In this document: one piece after another, positions 1 through 7,272 of the stretch
Numbering within the stretch: position 1 is the stretch's first letter
How the letters are laid out: every line of letters starts with the position of its first letter
Assembly (NCBI GenBank): GCA_015657735.1
Contig: SSSX01000200.1
Coordinates: 1-26,294, forward strand
DNA: 26,294 nucleotides
Source: Zoogloeaceae bacterium
GTDB lineage: Bacteria > Pseudomonadota > Gammaproteobacteria > Burkholderiales > Rhodocyclaceae
Direction: 5' to 3'
The notes under the pieces: generated by a model
What the model saw: the letters and a program-made list of their open reading frames with translations, nothing else
Database searches by the model: none
What the model was told of the DNA's origin: nothing
Made by a program: the position numbers and the translations under genes

Positions 1-10
1 GGGAAACCCC

Positions 11-1303
11 ATGCCGGACGTCCGGCCCTCCGTATCGCGTCTGCGCCGTCTGCTGCGCCGCGTCCTCGACACCGGCTGGCGCCCGCAGGACGACGACGAG
101 ACGTGCATCAGGAAGATCCTCCTCAACCTGACCAGCGTCCTTTTCGCCAGCGCGGCGATGCTGTGGCTGGCCGTCGGCCTGGCCGTCGACGGGCGTCCGG
201 TCGTCGTCGCCGCCGGCGCGATCCCGGCGCTGGTGCTGGCCAATCTGCTCGCCTTCCGCCGGCACGGCCGCGTCGTTCCGTACGGCAACACCCAGCTCGG
301 CCTGATGCTGGCCTTTCCGGCCGTCGCCGGCTGGCTGCTCGGCCCGGTTCCGGCCGCCGCCGGGCTGCCGCTGTGGGCCAGCCTCGCCCCCGCCGGCGCC
401 CTGCTGTGTGCCGGCATCCCCGCGTCGACGCCGTGGTTCGTGGCCTTCGTGGTGCTGAGCGCGGCCGGCGGGATCGCTGCGCCCGCCGCCGGCGACGGCG
501 CCTTCGTCACCCTCCACGCGGTGCTGGTCTCGTCGGTGCTGTACCTCCTGCTGCGTTTCGCGATGGGCCAGCGCGGCAAGACCCGCGAACGCCTCGCCGA
601 CGCCCACCGCCAGCTGCGCCAGGAACAGGAGCGCTCCGAGCGGCTGCTGCTGAACATCCTGCCCGCGCCGATCGCCGCCCGCCTGAAAGACAACGCCGGC
701 ACCATCGCCGACGGCCACCCGGAAGTCGTCGTGATGTTCGCCGACATCGTCGACTACACCCGCATCGCCAGCGACATGGCCCCCAAAGCGGTGTTCGCGA
801 TGCTCAACCGCATCTTCTGCCGCTTCGACGAACTGTGCGAACAGCACGGCCTCGAACGCATCAAGACCATCGGCGACGGCTACATGGTGGCCGGCGGACT
901 GCACGCCCACCCGACCCAGCCCCACGCCGCGATGGCGGCGCTGGCCCTCGACATGCAGGCCACGCTGCGCAACCACGACTTCACCGACGGGCTCGAACTC
1001 GAAGTGCGCATCGGCATCGCCGCCGGGCCGGTGGTGGCCGGCGTCGTCGGGCGCGGCAAATTCATCTACGACCTGTGGGGCGACACCGTCAATCTGGCTT
1101 ACCGCCTGTGCACCGAGGGCGAACCGAGCGTCATCCAGTGCGACGGCCACTGCTTCGAGCGCCTGCGCGGCGCCTTCGTTTTCGCCAAGCCGATCCTGCT
1201 GCTCCTCAAGGGCAAGGGCTACGTGCCGGTCTACCGCCTGCGCACGCCACGCATCTTCACCCTCCCGCCGTCTCCCCGGCATCGCCCGCCGCAGGCCGCC
1301 TGA
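11..1303 (+). CDS. Membrane-bound class III adenylate/guanylate cyclase
   Basis: This 430-residue protein probably makes cAMP (or cGMP) from the nucleoside triphosphate at the inner membrane. The N-terminal half has about six hydrophobic segments (roughly residues 36-58, 62-82, 95-115, 120-137, 142-158, 165-184). A charged coiled-coil linker (190-215) and an LLNILP signature (212-217) follow, as is usual before class III catalytic domains. The catalytic domain (about 235-405) keeps the key residues: metal-binding D245 in FADIVDYT and D289 in KTIGDGYM, substrate lysine K285, D354 in YDLWGDTVN, and transition-state N361 and R365. It therefore looks active. The K/D pair fits ATP better than GTP, but this is inference. 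The membrane sensor domain is not one I recognise. The start lies only 10 bases into the window, so an upstream start cannot be excluded. Confidence 0.88.
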   Translation: MPDVRPSVSRLRRLLRRVLDTGWRPQDDDETCIRKILLNLTSVLFASAAMLWLAVGLAVDGRPVVVAAGAIPALVLANLLAFRRHGRVVPYGNTQLGLMLAFPAVAGWLLGPVPAAAGLPLWASLAPAGALLCAGIPASTPWFVAFVVLSAAGGIAAPAAGDGAFVTLHAVLVSSVLYLLLRFAMGQRGKTRERLADAHRQLRQEQERSERLLLNILPAPIAARLKDNAGTIADGHPEVVVMFADIVDYTRIASDMAPKAVFAMLNRIFCRFDELCEQHGLERIKTIGDGYMVAGGLHAHPTQPHAAMAALALDMQATLRNHDFTDGLELEVRIGIAAGPVVAGVVGRGKFIYDLWGDTVNLAYRLCTEGEPSVIQCDGHCFERLRGAFVFAKPILLLLKGKGYVPVYRLRTPRIFTLPPSPRHRPPQAA

Positions 1304-1321
1304 GCGCCGAAATATCCCGAT

Positions 1322-1349
1322 TTGCATTAACATACCCGGACTGTATAGA
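1322..1349 (+). promoter_or_regulatory. Candidate sigma-70 promoter for the prepilin gene
   Basis: TTGCAT (1322-1327) and TATAGA (1344-1349) are separated by 16 bases, in a locally AT-richer stretch between the cyclase stop and the prepilin start at 1400. This would give a leader of about 45 nt. An AGGAC ribosome-binding site sits near 1386-1390. Confidence 0.45.
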
Positions 1350-1399
1350 TCGGCATCCAACGGCAGCGCCACACGCCGCCGCAACAGGACGGGACATCC

Positions 1400-2056
1400 A
1401 TGACACATCGCGAACGAGGCTTCACCCTGGTCGAAATCGCCGTCGTGCTGGTCATCATCGGCCTGCTGCTCGGCGGCGTGCTGAAAGGTCAGGAACTCAT
1501 CAACAGCGCCAAGGTGAAAAGCATCATCGGCGAGTTCCGCAACGTCTCCACCTACGTCTACGCCTACCAGGACCGCTTCCGCGCGATGCCCGGCGACGAT
1601 CCGGCGGTGGCCAGCCGGCTGGCCGGGGCGGTCAAGGCCACCACCGGCGGCGGCGTCGGCAACGGGCGGATCGACGGCAACTGGAACTCGACGACGCCGA
1701 GCGACGAAAGCGTGCTGTTCTGGCAGCACGTGCGCCTCGCCAACCTGGCCGGCGGCGACGGTCGCAGCCCGGCCGCGGAGGGCGTCGCGATCCTCGAATG
1801 GCTGCCGCGCAATGCGGCGGGCGGACGCATCGGCGTCGCCGGCAACGCCCCGCTGGCCGGCTGGGCCGGCAGCTTCTTCGTGTGCCAGGACAACCTCTCG
1901 GGCAGTTTTGCCCGCCAGATCGACATCGCGATGGACGACGGCCTGCCCGCCACCGGCACCGTCCGCCTCCTCGCCAGCGGGCAGGCCGGCGGCGCTGCGG
2001 TCACCGCGGCCGAACTCAACGACGCCGGCCTGTACACCGTCTGCGCCGCCTTCTGA
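1400..2056 (+). CDS. Type IV prepilin-like (pseudopilin) protein
   Basis: The 218-residue product begins with a short basic leader and a classic class III signal, RG|FTLVEIAVVLVIIG. Prepilin peptidase should cut after G7 and methylate F8, and the conserved E12 is at mature position +5. The hydrophobic helix covers about residues 8-30. The mature part has a GQELINSAK-like continuation and a RAMPGDDP segment (61-68) seen in a family of pilin-like proteins. Two cysteines (C162 and C215) could form the C-terminal disulfide loop typical of type IV pilins. It stands alone: no prepilin peptidase, ATPase or secretin gene is in the window, so assembly would depend on machinery elsewhere. It could be a minor pilin, a T2SS pseudopilin or a competence pilin. 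The exact role is unknown. It converges on the antiporter gene with only 7 bases between the stops. Confidence 0.85.
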   Translation: MTHRERGFTLVEIAVVLVIIGLLLGGVLKGQELINSAKVKSIIGEFRNVSTYVYAYQDRFRAMPGDDPAVASRLAGAVKATTGGGVGNGRIDGNWNSTTPSDESVLFWQHVRLANLAGGDGRSPAAEGVAILEWLPRNAAGGRIGVAGNAPLAGWAGSFFVCQDNLSGSFARQIDIAMDDGLPATGTVRLLASGQAGGAAVTAAELNDAGLYTVCAAF

Positions 2057-2063
2057 ACCCGCT

Positions 2064-4040
2064 TCAGATGCCCTTGAAGAGCCGCGTCTCGGCGTTCGCC
2101 AGCTGCGACGGCGTGCCCAGCAGCACCAGCACATCCTCCAGTTCGAGCCGGGTTTCGGGCGCCGGATCGACGATGCGCACCCGCTGACGGCGCAGCGCGC
2201 TGATCTCGATCCCGGTCTCGGGCAGCCGCAGGTCGGCGAGACTGCGGCCGATCGCATAGGCGCCGGCGTCCATCGTCACCGAGTGCAGCCGCACCTGCTG
2301 ACGCTCCTCCAGCGCCTCCTCGTGGAGATGCTCGCCGCCCCGGTAAATGCCGCGCAGCAGGTGATAACGCTCGGCGCGGATTTCGCGGATGCGCTTCAGG
2401 ATGCGCGGCAGCGGGATGCCGACCAGCGCCAGCGCATGCGAGGCCAGCATCAGCGACGACTCGACGGATTCCGGCACCACTTCGGCGGCACCGGCCTGCT
2501 GCAGCTTTTCCAGATCGATCTCATCGGCGGTCCGCACCACCACCGGCACATCCGGCCGGCACGCCCGCACCATGCTCATCGCGCGCAGCGCCGCATCGGT
2601 ATCGGCGTAGGTGATGACCACCACCGAGGCCCGCGAGATGCCGGCGGCCATCAGCGTCTCGCGCTTCGCCGCGTCGCCGAAGACCACCGTCTCGCCGGCC
2701 GCCGCCGCCTCGCGCACGCGCTCCGGGTCGAGGTCCAGCGCGATGTAGGTGATCCCCTCCTGCTCGAGCAGGCGGCCGAGGTACTGCCCGTTGCGGCCGA
2801 AGCCGCACAAAATCGCATGCTTGTCGACGAACATCGACTGGGTGGCGATGCTGGTCAGCTGCAGCGAGCGGCTCATCCACTCCGACGGCACCAGGCGCAG
2901 CACGATCTTCTCGCTGGCCTGCACGACCAGCGGCGCCAGCAGCATCGACAGCACCAGCGCCGCCACCACCACCTGCGACAGCGTCGCCGGCAGCAATTTG
3001 GCGGCATCGATCTGCGACAGCAGCACGAAGCCGAACTCGCCGCCCGCGCACAGCCACAGCCCGGTACGCGCGGCGGTGCCCTGCGGGCTGCCGAGCACGC
3101 GCGACGCCGCGCCGGCGATCACGAACTTGCCGACCAGCAGCGCCGCCAGCAGCGCCAGCACCGCCGGCAGGTTGAGGATGATCCGCCCGACGTCGAGGAA
3201 CATCCCGACGGTCACGAAAAACAGGCCCAGCAGCACGTCGCGGAACGGCTTGATGTCCTCCTCGACGTGGTAGCGGTACTCCGTCTCCGAGATCAGCATG
3301 CCGGCCAGAAAGGCCCCCAGCGCCAGCGACAGACCGGCGATCTCGGTCAGCCAGGCAAGGCCCAAGGTGATGAACAGCACGTTGAGCATGAACAGTTCGG
3401 CCGACTTCTGGCGCGCCACCAGGAAGAACCAGCCGCGCATCACCCGCTGCCCGAAGAACAGCACCAGCCCCAGCACCACGCCGGCCTTGACGGTGGCCAG
3501 CGCCAGGGTTTCGAACAAGGCGTCGGCCGGGCCGGACAAGGCCGGAATCAGGATCAGCAGCGGCACCACCGCCAGATCCTGGAACAGCAGCACGCCGATC
3601 GTCTCGCGGCCGTGCTTCGAATCCAGTTCGAGCCGGTCCGACAGCAGTTTCGAGAGAATCGCCGTCGATGACATCGCCAGCGTTCCGCCCAGTGCAAAAC
3701 CGGCGCCCCAGCCCAGCCCGGCGATCCGCCCGACGACCATCACCAGGGCGATCGAGGCCAGCACCTGCATCGCCCCCAGGCCGAACACGATGCGCTTCAT
3801 GCTGTAGAGCCGCGGCAGCGAGAACTCCAGGCCGATCGTGAACATCAGGAACACGACCCCGAACTCCGCCAGATAGCGGGCGCTGCCGGTATCGGCCATC
3901 AGGTTCATCGCGTGCGGCCCGACCGCCGCGCCGACCGCCAGATAGCCCAGCACCGGCGGCAGGTTCAGCGAACGGAAGATGCCGACCACCAGCACCGCAC
4001 CGGCGAGAAGGGCGAGTACCAGCTCGAGGGTATTGACCAT
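2064..4040 (-). CDS. CPA2 monovalent cation:proton antiporter (KefB/KefC-like) with RCK domains
   Basis: A 658-residue inner-membrane antiporter of the CPA2 family. These proteins exchange K+ (or Na+) for H+ and are gated by cytoplasmic nucleotide-binding domains. The N-terminal Na_H_exchanger domain (about 5-385) has a dozen or so membrane segments and the LLFQDLAVVPLL signature (151-162). A TrkA-N/RCK domain follows from about 408, with the Rossmann motif GFGRNG (413-418), and a TrkA-C domain lies at about 582-650. I chose the ATG at 4040 because it directly precedes the first membrane helix (VNTLELVLALLAG). The longer reading frame upstream is Arg/Pro-rich and runs over the divergent kdsD gene. 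No KefF/KefG-type ancillary reductase is adjacent, so glutathione control as in E. coli KefB/C cannot be assumed. A YbaL-like role is equally possible. Confidence 0.9.
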   Translation of the reverse strand: MVNTLELVLALLAGAVLVVGIFRSLNLPPVLGYLAVGAAVGPHAMNLMADTGSARYLAEFGVVFLMFTIGLEFSLPRLYSMKRIVFGLGAMQVLASIALVMVVGRIAGLGWGAGFALGGTLAMSSTAILSKLLSDRLELDSKHGRETIGVLLFQDLAVVPLLILIPALSGPADALFETLALATVKAGVVLGLVLFFGQRVMRGWFFLVARQKSAELFMLNVLFITLGLAWLTEIAGLSLALGAFLAGMLISETEYRYHVEEDIKPFRDVLLGLFFVTVGMFLDVGRIILNLPAVLALLAALLVGKFVIAGAASRVLGSPQGTAARTGLWLCAGGEFGFVLLSQIDAAKLLPATLSQVVVAALVLSMLLAPLVVQASEKIVLRLVPSEWMSRSLQLTSIATQSMFVDKHAILCGFGRNGQYLGRLLEQEGITYIALDLDPERVREAAAAGETVVFGDAAKRETLMAAGISRASVVVITYADTDAALRAMSMVRACRPDVPVVVRTADEIDLEKLQQAGAAEVVPESVESSLMLASHALALVGIPLPRILKRIREIRAERYHLLRGIYRGGEHLHEEALEERQQVRLHSVTMDAGAYAIGRSLADLRLPETGIEISALRRQRVRIVDPAPETRLELEDVLVLLGTPSQLANAETRLFKGI

Positions 4041-4110
4041 GGGGCGAGGGCGGGAGCGTCGGGGTGGGCGGAATAGTCGATCTGATATACTCCGAACCCC
4101 GATTATACCC
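4041..4110. promoter_or_regulatory. Divergent promoter region, antiporter / kdsD
   Basis: These 70 bases separate two divergent starts. The plus strand has a -10-like TATACT (4086-4091), which would give a leader of about 13 nt for kdsD. The minus strand has TATAAT (4102-4107) in a position to serve the antiporter gene. No good -35 element is visible for either. The two candidate elements are close enough that transcription in one direction could affect the other. Confidence 0.35.
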
Positions 4111-5112
4111 ATGCCGACCATGAGCTCCGCCCCGATCGCCGCCGCACATGCCCGCTTTCTCGGCCTCGCCCGCCGCGTCCTCGACATCGAGGCCGAGGCG
4201 GTCCGCGCGCTGGCCGGCCAGCTCGACGACGGTTTCGGCACCGCGGTGGACCTGGTCCTCGCCTCGAAGGGCCGGGTCATCGTCTCGGGCGTCGGCAAAT
4301 CCGGCCATATCGGTCGCAAGTTCGCCGCCACGCTGGCCAGCACCGGCACCCCGGCCTACTTCGTGCACGCCGCCGAAGCCGCCCACGGCGACCTCGGCAT
4401 GATCACCGCCAACGACGTGCTGATCGCGCTGTCCTACTCCGGCTCCGGCGAGGAACTGCTGAAGATCGTTCCCCTCGTCAAACGCCAGGGCGCCCGCCTG
4501 ATCGCCATCACCGGCAACCCCGACTCGCCGCTCGCCCGCGAGGCCGACGTGCATCTGAACGCCGCGGTGAAGGAAGAAGCCTGCCCGCTCAACCTTGCGC
4601 CGACCGCCAGCACCACCGCCACCCTGGCCCTGTCCGACGCCCTCGCGGTGGCGCTGCTCGACGCCCGCGGCTTCGGCTCCGACGATTTCGCGCGCTCCCA
4701 CCCGGGCGGCGCCCTCGGCCGGCGCCTGCTGACCCACGTCGCCGACGTCATGCGCAGCGGCGACGCGGTGCCGCAGGTCGGCGACGACGCCCTGCTGGCC
4801 GACGCGCTGATGGAAATGACCCGCGCCGGCATGGGCATGACCGCCATCGTCGACGCCGACCGGCGCATCGTCGGCATCTACACCGACGGCGACCTGCGCC
4901 GCTCGCTGGCCAGCGGCTGCAACTTCACCACCGCCCGGGTCGCCGACGTGATGAGCCGCGGCCCGCGGACGATCCACGCCGAAGCCCTCGCCGTCGAGGC
5001 CGCCGACATGATGGAAACGCGGCGCATCAGCCAGCTGCTGGTGGCCGACGGGGACGGACACCTGATCGGCGCGCTCAACCACCACGACCTGATGCTGGCC
5101 AAGGTCATCTGA
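4111..5112 (+). CDS. kdsD: Arabinose-5-phosphate isomerase (KdsD/KpsF)
   Basis: Interconverts D-ribulose-5-phosphate and D-arabinose-5-phosphate in the cytoplasm, the first committed step to Kdo, the inner-core sugar of LPS. The 333-residue length fits the family (E. coli KdsD, 328). An SIS domain covers about 40-185, with VSGVGKSGHIGRK (58-70) and ALSYSGSGEE (106-115). The conserved SHPGG follows, with H197 as the likely catalytic histidine. Two CBS domains lie at about 210-268 and 276-330. The start at 4111 and a second ATG at 4120 are both possible, and neither has an obvious Shine-Dalgarno sequence. The TGA overlaps the lptC ATG by one base, so the genes are translationally coupled. The phosphatase gene kdsC, which often sits between kdsD and lptC, is absent here. 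Confidence 0.94.
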   Translation: MPTMSSAPIAAAHARFLGLARRVLDIEAEAVRALAGQLDDGFGTAVDLVLASKGRVIVSGVGKSGHIGRKFAATLASTGTPAYFVHAAEAAHGDLGMITANDVLIALSYSGSGEELLKIVPLVKRQGARLIAITGNPDSPLAREADVHLNAAVKEEACPLNLAPTASTTATLALSDALAVALLDARGFGSDDFARSHPGGALGRRLLTHVADVMRSGDAVPQVGDDALLADALMEMTRAGMGMTAIVDADRRIVGIYTDGDLRRSLASGCNFTTARVADVMSRGPRTIHAEALAVEAADMMETRRISQLLVADGDGHLIGALNHHDLMLAKVI

Positions 5113-5696
5113 TGAACGGCCGGGGCCACAGCCTCTTTCCCGTTGTCGTGCTGACGCTGCTGGCCGGCGTCTCGATGTGGCTCGACCGCGTCACCCAGCA
5201 GGAACCCGCCGCCAAGCCCGACAAGACCCGCCATGAAGTCGACTTCTCCGCCGACGGGCTGACCCTGCGCCGCTTCGACCTGACCGGCAAGACCCAGTAC
5301 GTGCTGGTCGCCGACAGCATGGTGCACTTCATCGACGACGAATCGACCGAACTCGTCCGCCCGCGCCTCAACTACCTCAACCGGCCCGAACCGGTGTGGA
5401 TCGAATCCCGCTTCGCCACCGTCAGCAAGGACGGCGAGGTCGTCGTGCTGATCGACGACGTCTTCGTCCGCCGCGCGCCGCACGACGACAAGCCCGAATC
5501 CACGCTGCGCTCCGAAGCCATGACGGTGTGGCCCGACGACGAGAAGATGCGCACCGACAAGCCGGTCACCCTCACCCAGGGCCAGACCGTCATCACCGCC
5601 GATCGCATGGAAAGCGACAACATCGTCGGCGAAGTCCGGCTCCAAGGCCAGGTCCGCGGCATCCTTTACCGAAACACCCCGACGCCGAAACCATGA
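5112..5696 (+). CDS. lptC: LPS export protein LptC
   Basis: A 194-residue bitopic inner-membrane protein that takes LPS from the LptBFG transporter and passes it to periplasmic LptA. One N-terminal transmembrane helix (about residues 8-24) is followed by a periplasmic LptC/YrbK domain. Characteristic features are a FSADGLTLRRFDLTGKTQYVL-like opening strand (about 45-65) and a closing run that includes PVTLTQGQTVITADRME (about 149-165). It overlaps kdsD by one base and lptA by four (ATGA), so the three genes form one tight operon. Confidence 0.9.
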   Translation: MNGRGHSLFPVVVLTLLAGVSMWLDRVTQQEPAAKPDKTRHEVDFSADGLTLRRFDLTGKTQYVLVADSMVHFIDDESTELVRPRLNYLNRPEPVWIESRFATVSKDGEVVVLIDDVFVRRAPHDDKPESTLRSEAMTVWPDDEKMRTDKPVTLTQGQTVITADRMESDNIVGEVRLQGQVRGILYRNTPTPKP

Positions 5697-6247
5697 AAAA
5701 AGTCTTCCGGCTCAGCGCCCTCGCTCCCCTCGCCGCGGTCATCCTGACCGTCGGCACGCCCTCCGCCCACGCCGAAAAGGCCGACCGCGGCAAGCCGGTC
5801 AACATCGAGGCCGACCGCGTGACCGTGGACGACAAGAACAAGATCCACATCTTCGAAGGCCACGTCGTCCTCACCCAGGGCACGCTGACGATCCGCAGCG
5901 ACAAGCTGGTCGTCAGCCAGGACGCCGAAGGCTACCAGCGCGGCATTGCCACCGGCGGCGAAGACGGCCTCGCGCGCTTCCGCCAGAAGCGCGAGGGCAA
6001 GAACGAATGGGTGGAAGGCGAAGGCGAGCGCATCGAGCACGACGCCCGCAGCGAACTGTCGCAGTTCTTCCTGCGCGCCCACGTGAAGAGCGCCGACGAC
6101 GAAGTCCGGGGCCAGTACATCCAGTTCAACGGCGTCACCGAAACCTACCTCGTCACCAACGGCCCCAACGCAACGACGCTGCCGAGCCAGCAGGGCCGCG
6201 TGCAGGTCACCATCCAGCCCAAGAAGAAAGACGGCGCAGCGCCCTGA
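5693..6247 (+). CDS. lptA: Periplasmic LPS transport protein LptA
   Basis: The 184-residue product carries LPS across the periplasm as part of the Lpt bridge. A Sec signal peptide is clear (KK, hydrophobic core, then AHA|EK with cleavage near 27/28). The OstA/LptA beta-jellyroll domain follows, with PVNIEADRVTVDDKNKIHIF (35-54) and GHVVLTQGTLTIRSDKLVV (56-74). The ATG overlaps the lptC stop by four bases. In many gammaproteobacteria and betaproteobacteria lptA is followed by lptB, rpoN and a hibernation factor. Here a 203-base gap with its own promoter leads to a phasin gene instead. No rho-independent terminator is evident right after lptA, so some read-through into phaP is conceivable. Confidence 0.93.
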   Translation: MKKVFRLSALAPLAAVILTVGTPSAHAEKADRGKPVNIEADRVTVDDKNKIHIFEGHVVLTQGTLTIRSDKLVVSQDAEGYQRGIATGGEDGLARFRQKREGKNEWVEGEGERIEHDARSELSQFFLRAHVKSADDEVRGQYIQFNGVTETYLVTNGPNATTLPSQQGRVQVTIQPKKKDGAAP

Positions 6248-6321
6248 TCCAGCCGCCGACGGCGCCCCGTGCACCGCACAAGAGACTGTTTTCAAAGCCT
6301 TTAGCGCCCGCCGCGGCCTCC

Positions 6322-6337
6322 TTGTGCGTCGCAACAA
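6322..6337. promoter_or_regulatory. Candidate PhaR-type operator, upstream copy
   Basis: TTGTGCGTCGCAACAA lies 7 bases upstream of the phaP -35 element. Its reverse complement matches the copy at 6381-6396 in 14 of 16 positions. Its core is TGC-N3-GCA, resembling the CTGC-N3-GCAG site I recall for alphaproteobacterial PhaR. Assignment to PhaR is inference. Confidence 0.5.
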
Positions 6338-6344
6338 AAAAGTA

Positions 6345-6372
6345 TTGACAGCGCTTTTGACGTGAATATAAT
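6345..6372 (+). promoter_or_regulatory. Consensus sigma-70 promoter of phaP
   Basis: A perfect -35 TTGACA (6345-6350) and a perfect -10 TATAAT (6367-6372) are separated by 16 bases. Transcription should begin near 6379, giving a leader of about 72 nt. It is the best promoter in the window, which fits an abundant granule protein. Flanking operator-like copies suggest repression when PHA is absent. Confidence 0.85.
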
Positions 6373-6380
6373 GGGCTCCA

Positions 6381-6396
6381 TTGCTGCAACGCACAA
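6381..6396. promoter_or_regulatory. Candidate PhaR-type operator, downstream copy
   Basis: TTGCTGCAACGCACAA starts just after the predicted transcription start and is in inverted orientation to the copy at 6322-6337. It partly overlaps an RNA hairpin (6384-6408, arms CTGCAACGC and GCGTTGGCAG with one bulge, loop ACAACC), so this DNA may act at the DNA level, the RNA level or both. Confidence 0.5.
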
Positions 6397-6450
6397 CCGC
6401 GTTGGCAGAACCCGGATTCAGTTCCAATCATTCACTTGAGGAGTTCCGTC

Positions 6451-7014
6451 ATGACCACCCCCGAGCAAATCGTCGCCGCCAACAAGGCCAACGTTGAAAC
6501 CCTGCTGACCCTGGCCAACACCGCCTTCGCCAGCGCCGAGCGCATCGCCGCCCTGAACCTGAACACCGCCCGCGCCGTGCTGGAAGACACCGTCGCTTCC
6601 GCCAAGGCCCTGCTGGCCGCCAAGGACGTGCAAGAGCTGATCAACCTGCAGACCTCGCTGGCCCAGCCGGTCGTCGAGAAGGCCGTCGCCTACTCCCGCA
6701 GCGTCTACGAAATCGCTTCCCAGACCCAGGAAGAAGTCTCCAAGCTGTTCGAAGCCCAGGTCGCCGAAGCCAACAAGACCTTCGCTGCCGCCCTCGACAA
6801 GGCTGCCAAGTCCGCTCCGGCCGGCTCCGACGTCGCCGTCGCCGCCGTCAAGTCCGCCATCGCTGCCGCCAACTCCGCTTACGACAGCGTGACCAAGGCT
6901 GCCAAGCAAGTGGCCGAGATCGCCGAAGCCAACGTTGCCGCCGCCACCAGCGCCACCGTCAAGGCCGTCAGCACCACCGCCCCGGCCACCAAGTCCTCCA
7001 AGAAGGCTGCCTGA
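6451..7014 (+). CDS. phaP: Phasin, PHA granule-associated protein
   Basis: A 187-residue amphipathic, Ala-rich helical protein of the phasin_2 family, which coats polyhydroxyalkanoate granules and controls their size and number. The N-terminus PEQIVAANKANVETLLTLAN (4-23) and the internal VEKAVAYSRSVYEIASQTQEE (about 75-95) are typical of betaproteobacterial PhaP. The C-terminus is a flexible Ala/Thr/Lys tail ending KSSKKAA. The start at 6451 follows a strong GAGGAG site (6438-6443). A possible TTG start five codons earlier would place this site inside the gene. Codon use is strongly biased to preferred codons (AAG, GCC, GTC), as expected for high expression. It is monocistronic, with its own promoter and terminator. 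Confidence 0.94.
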   Translation: MTTPEQIVAANKANVETLLTLANTAFASAERIAALNLNTARAVLEDTVASAKALLAAKDVQELINLQTSLAQPVVEKAVAYSRSVYEIASQTQEEVSKLFEAQVAEANKTFAAALDKAAKSAPAGSDVAVAAVKSAIAAANSAYDSVTKAAKQVAEIAEANVAAATSATVKAVSTTAPATKSSKKAA

Positions 7015-7037
7015 TCAGGCTTCCCGACTGGACGGCG

Positions 7038-7053
7038 GCGCCCCCCGGGGCGC
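7038..7053 (+). other. GC-rich hairpin downstream of phaP
   Basis: A GCGCCC...GGGCGC inverted repeat forms a very stable small stem-loop 24 bases after the phaP stop. No T-tract follows it, so it is not a terminator by itself. Together with the terminator at 7071-7103 it could protect the 3' end of the phasin mRNA. Confidence 0.4.
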
Positions 7054-7070
7054 TGCCCGATGGCTCGAAA

Positions 7071-7103
7071 ATGCCCGCCGTGCATCGCACCGCGGGCATT
7101 TTT
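7071..7103 (+). terminator. Rho-independent terminator of phaP
   Basis: Perfect 8-bp arms ATGCCCGC (7071-7078) and GCGGGCAT (7092-7099) are followed by a run of Ts ending at 7103. It lies 57 bases after the phasin stop and isolates phaP from the IDH gene. Confidence 0.85.
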
Positions 7104-7181
7104 CCGTTCACCGCCCGACCCCGCCGGCGGCGCTCGCCACGGATTCGATGCAGGGGCGCCGGATACGTGTTATTTTCCCGT

Positions 7182-7229
7182 GGTTGCACAAAATGCAACC
7201 GGTCGGGGTCCGGGCGACAGGGGGTCGCC
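7182..7229 (+). promoter_or_regulatory. Tandem inverted repeats upstream of the monomeric IDH gene
   Basis: Two perfect inverted repeats lie 73 and 44 bases before the start codon. The first is GGTTGCA-caaaa-TGCAACC (7182-7200). The second is GGCGAC-agggg-GTCGCC (7213-7229), flanked by CCGG on both sides. They may be an operator and/or leader hairpins. A weak AT-rich -10-like TATTTT (7171-7176) lies just upstream, but I see no convincing -35. Confidence 0.45.
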
Positions 7230-7272
7230 ACCGGCTCGTCTTCAAGAAACCAAAATCGAGGGAAGATAAACA

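Noticed and set aside
1812..3671. A 619-codon plus-strand frame opposite the antiporter
   Set aside because: Gln/Arg/His-rich low-complexity product with no motifs, typical of the frame antisense to a GC-rich membrane-protein gene.
2521..5085. An 854-codon minus-strand frame across kdsD and the antiporter gene
   Set aside because: Its low-complexity composition (Gly, Ala, Arg, Val) and lack of motifs mark it as an antisense shadow. The real genes on both strands are recognisable.
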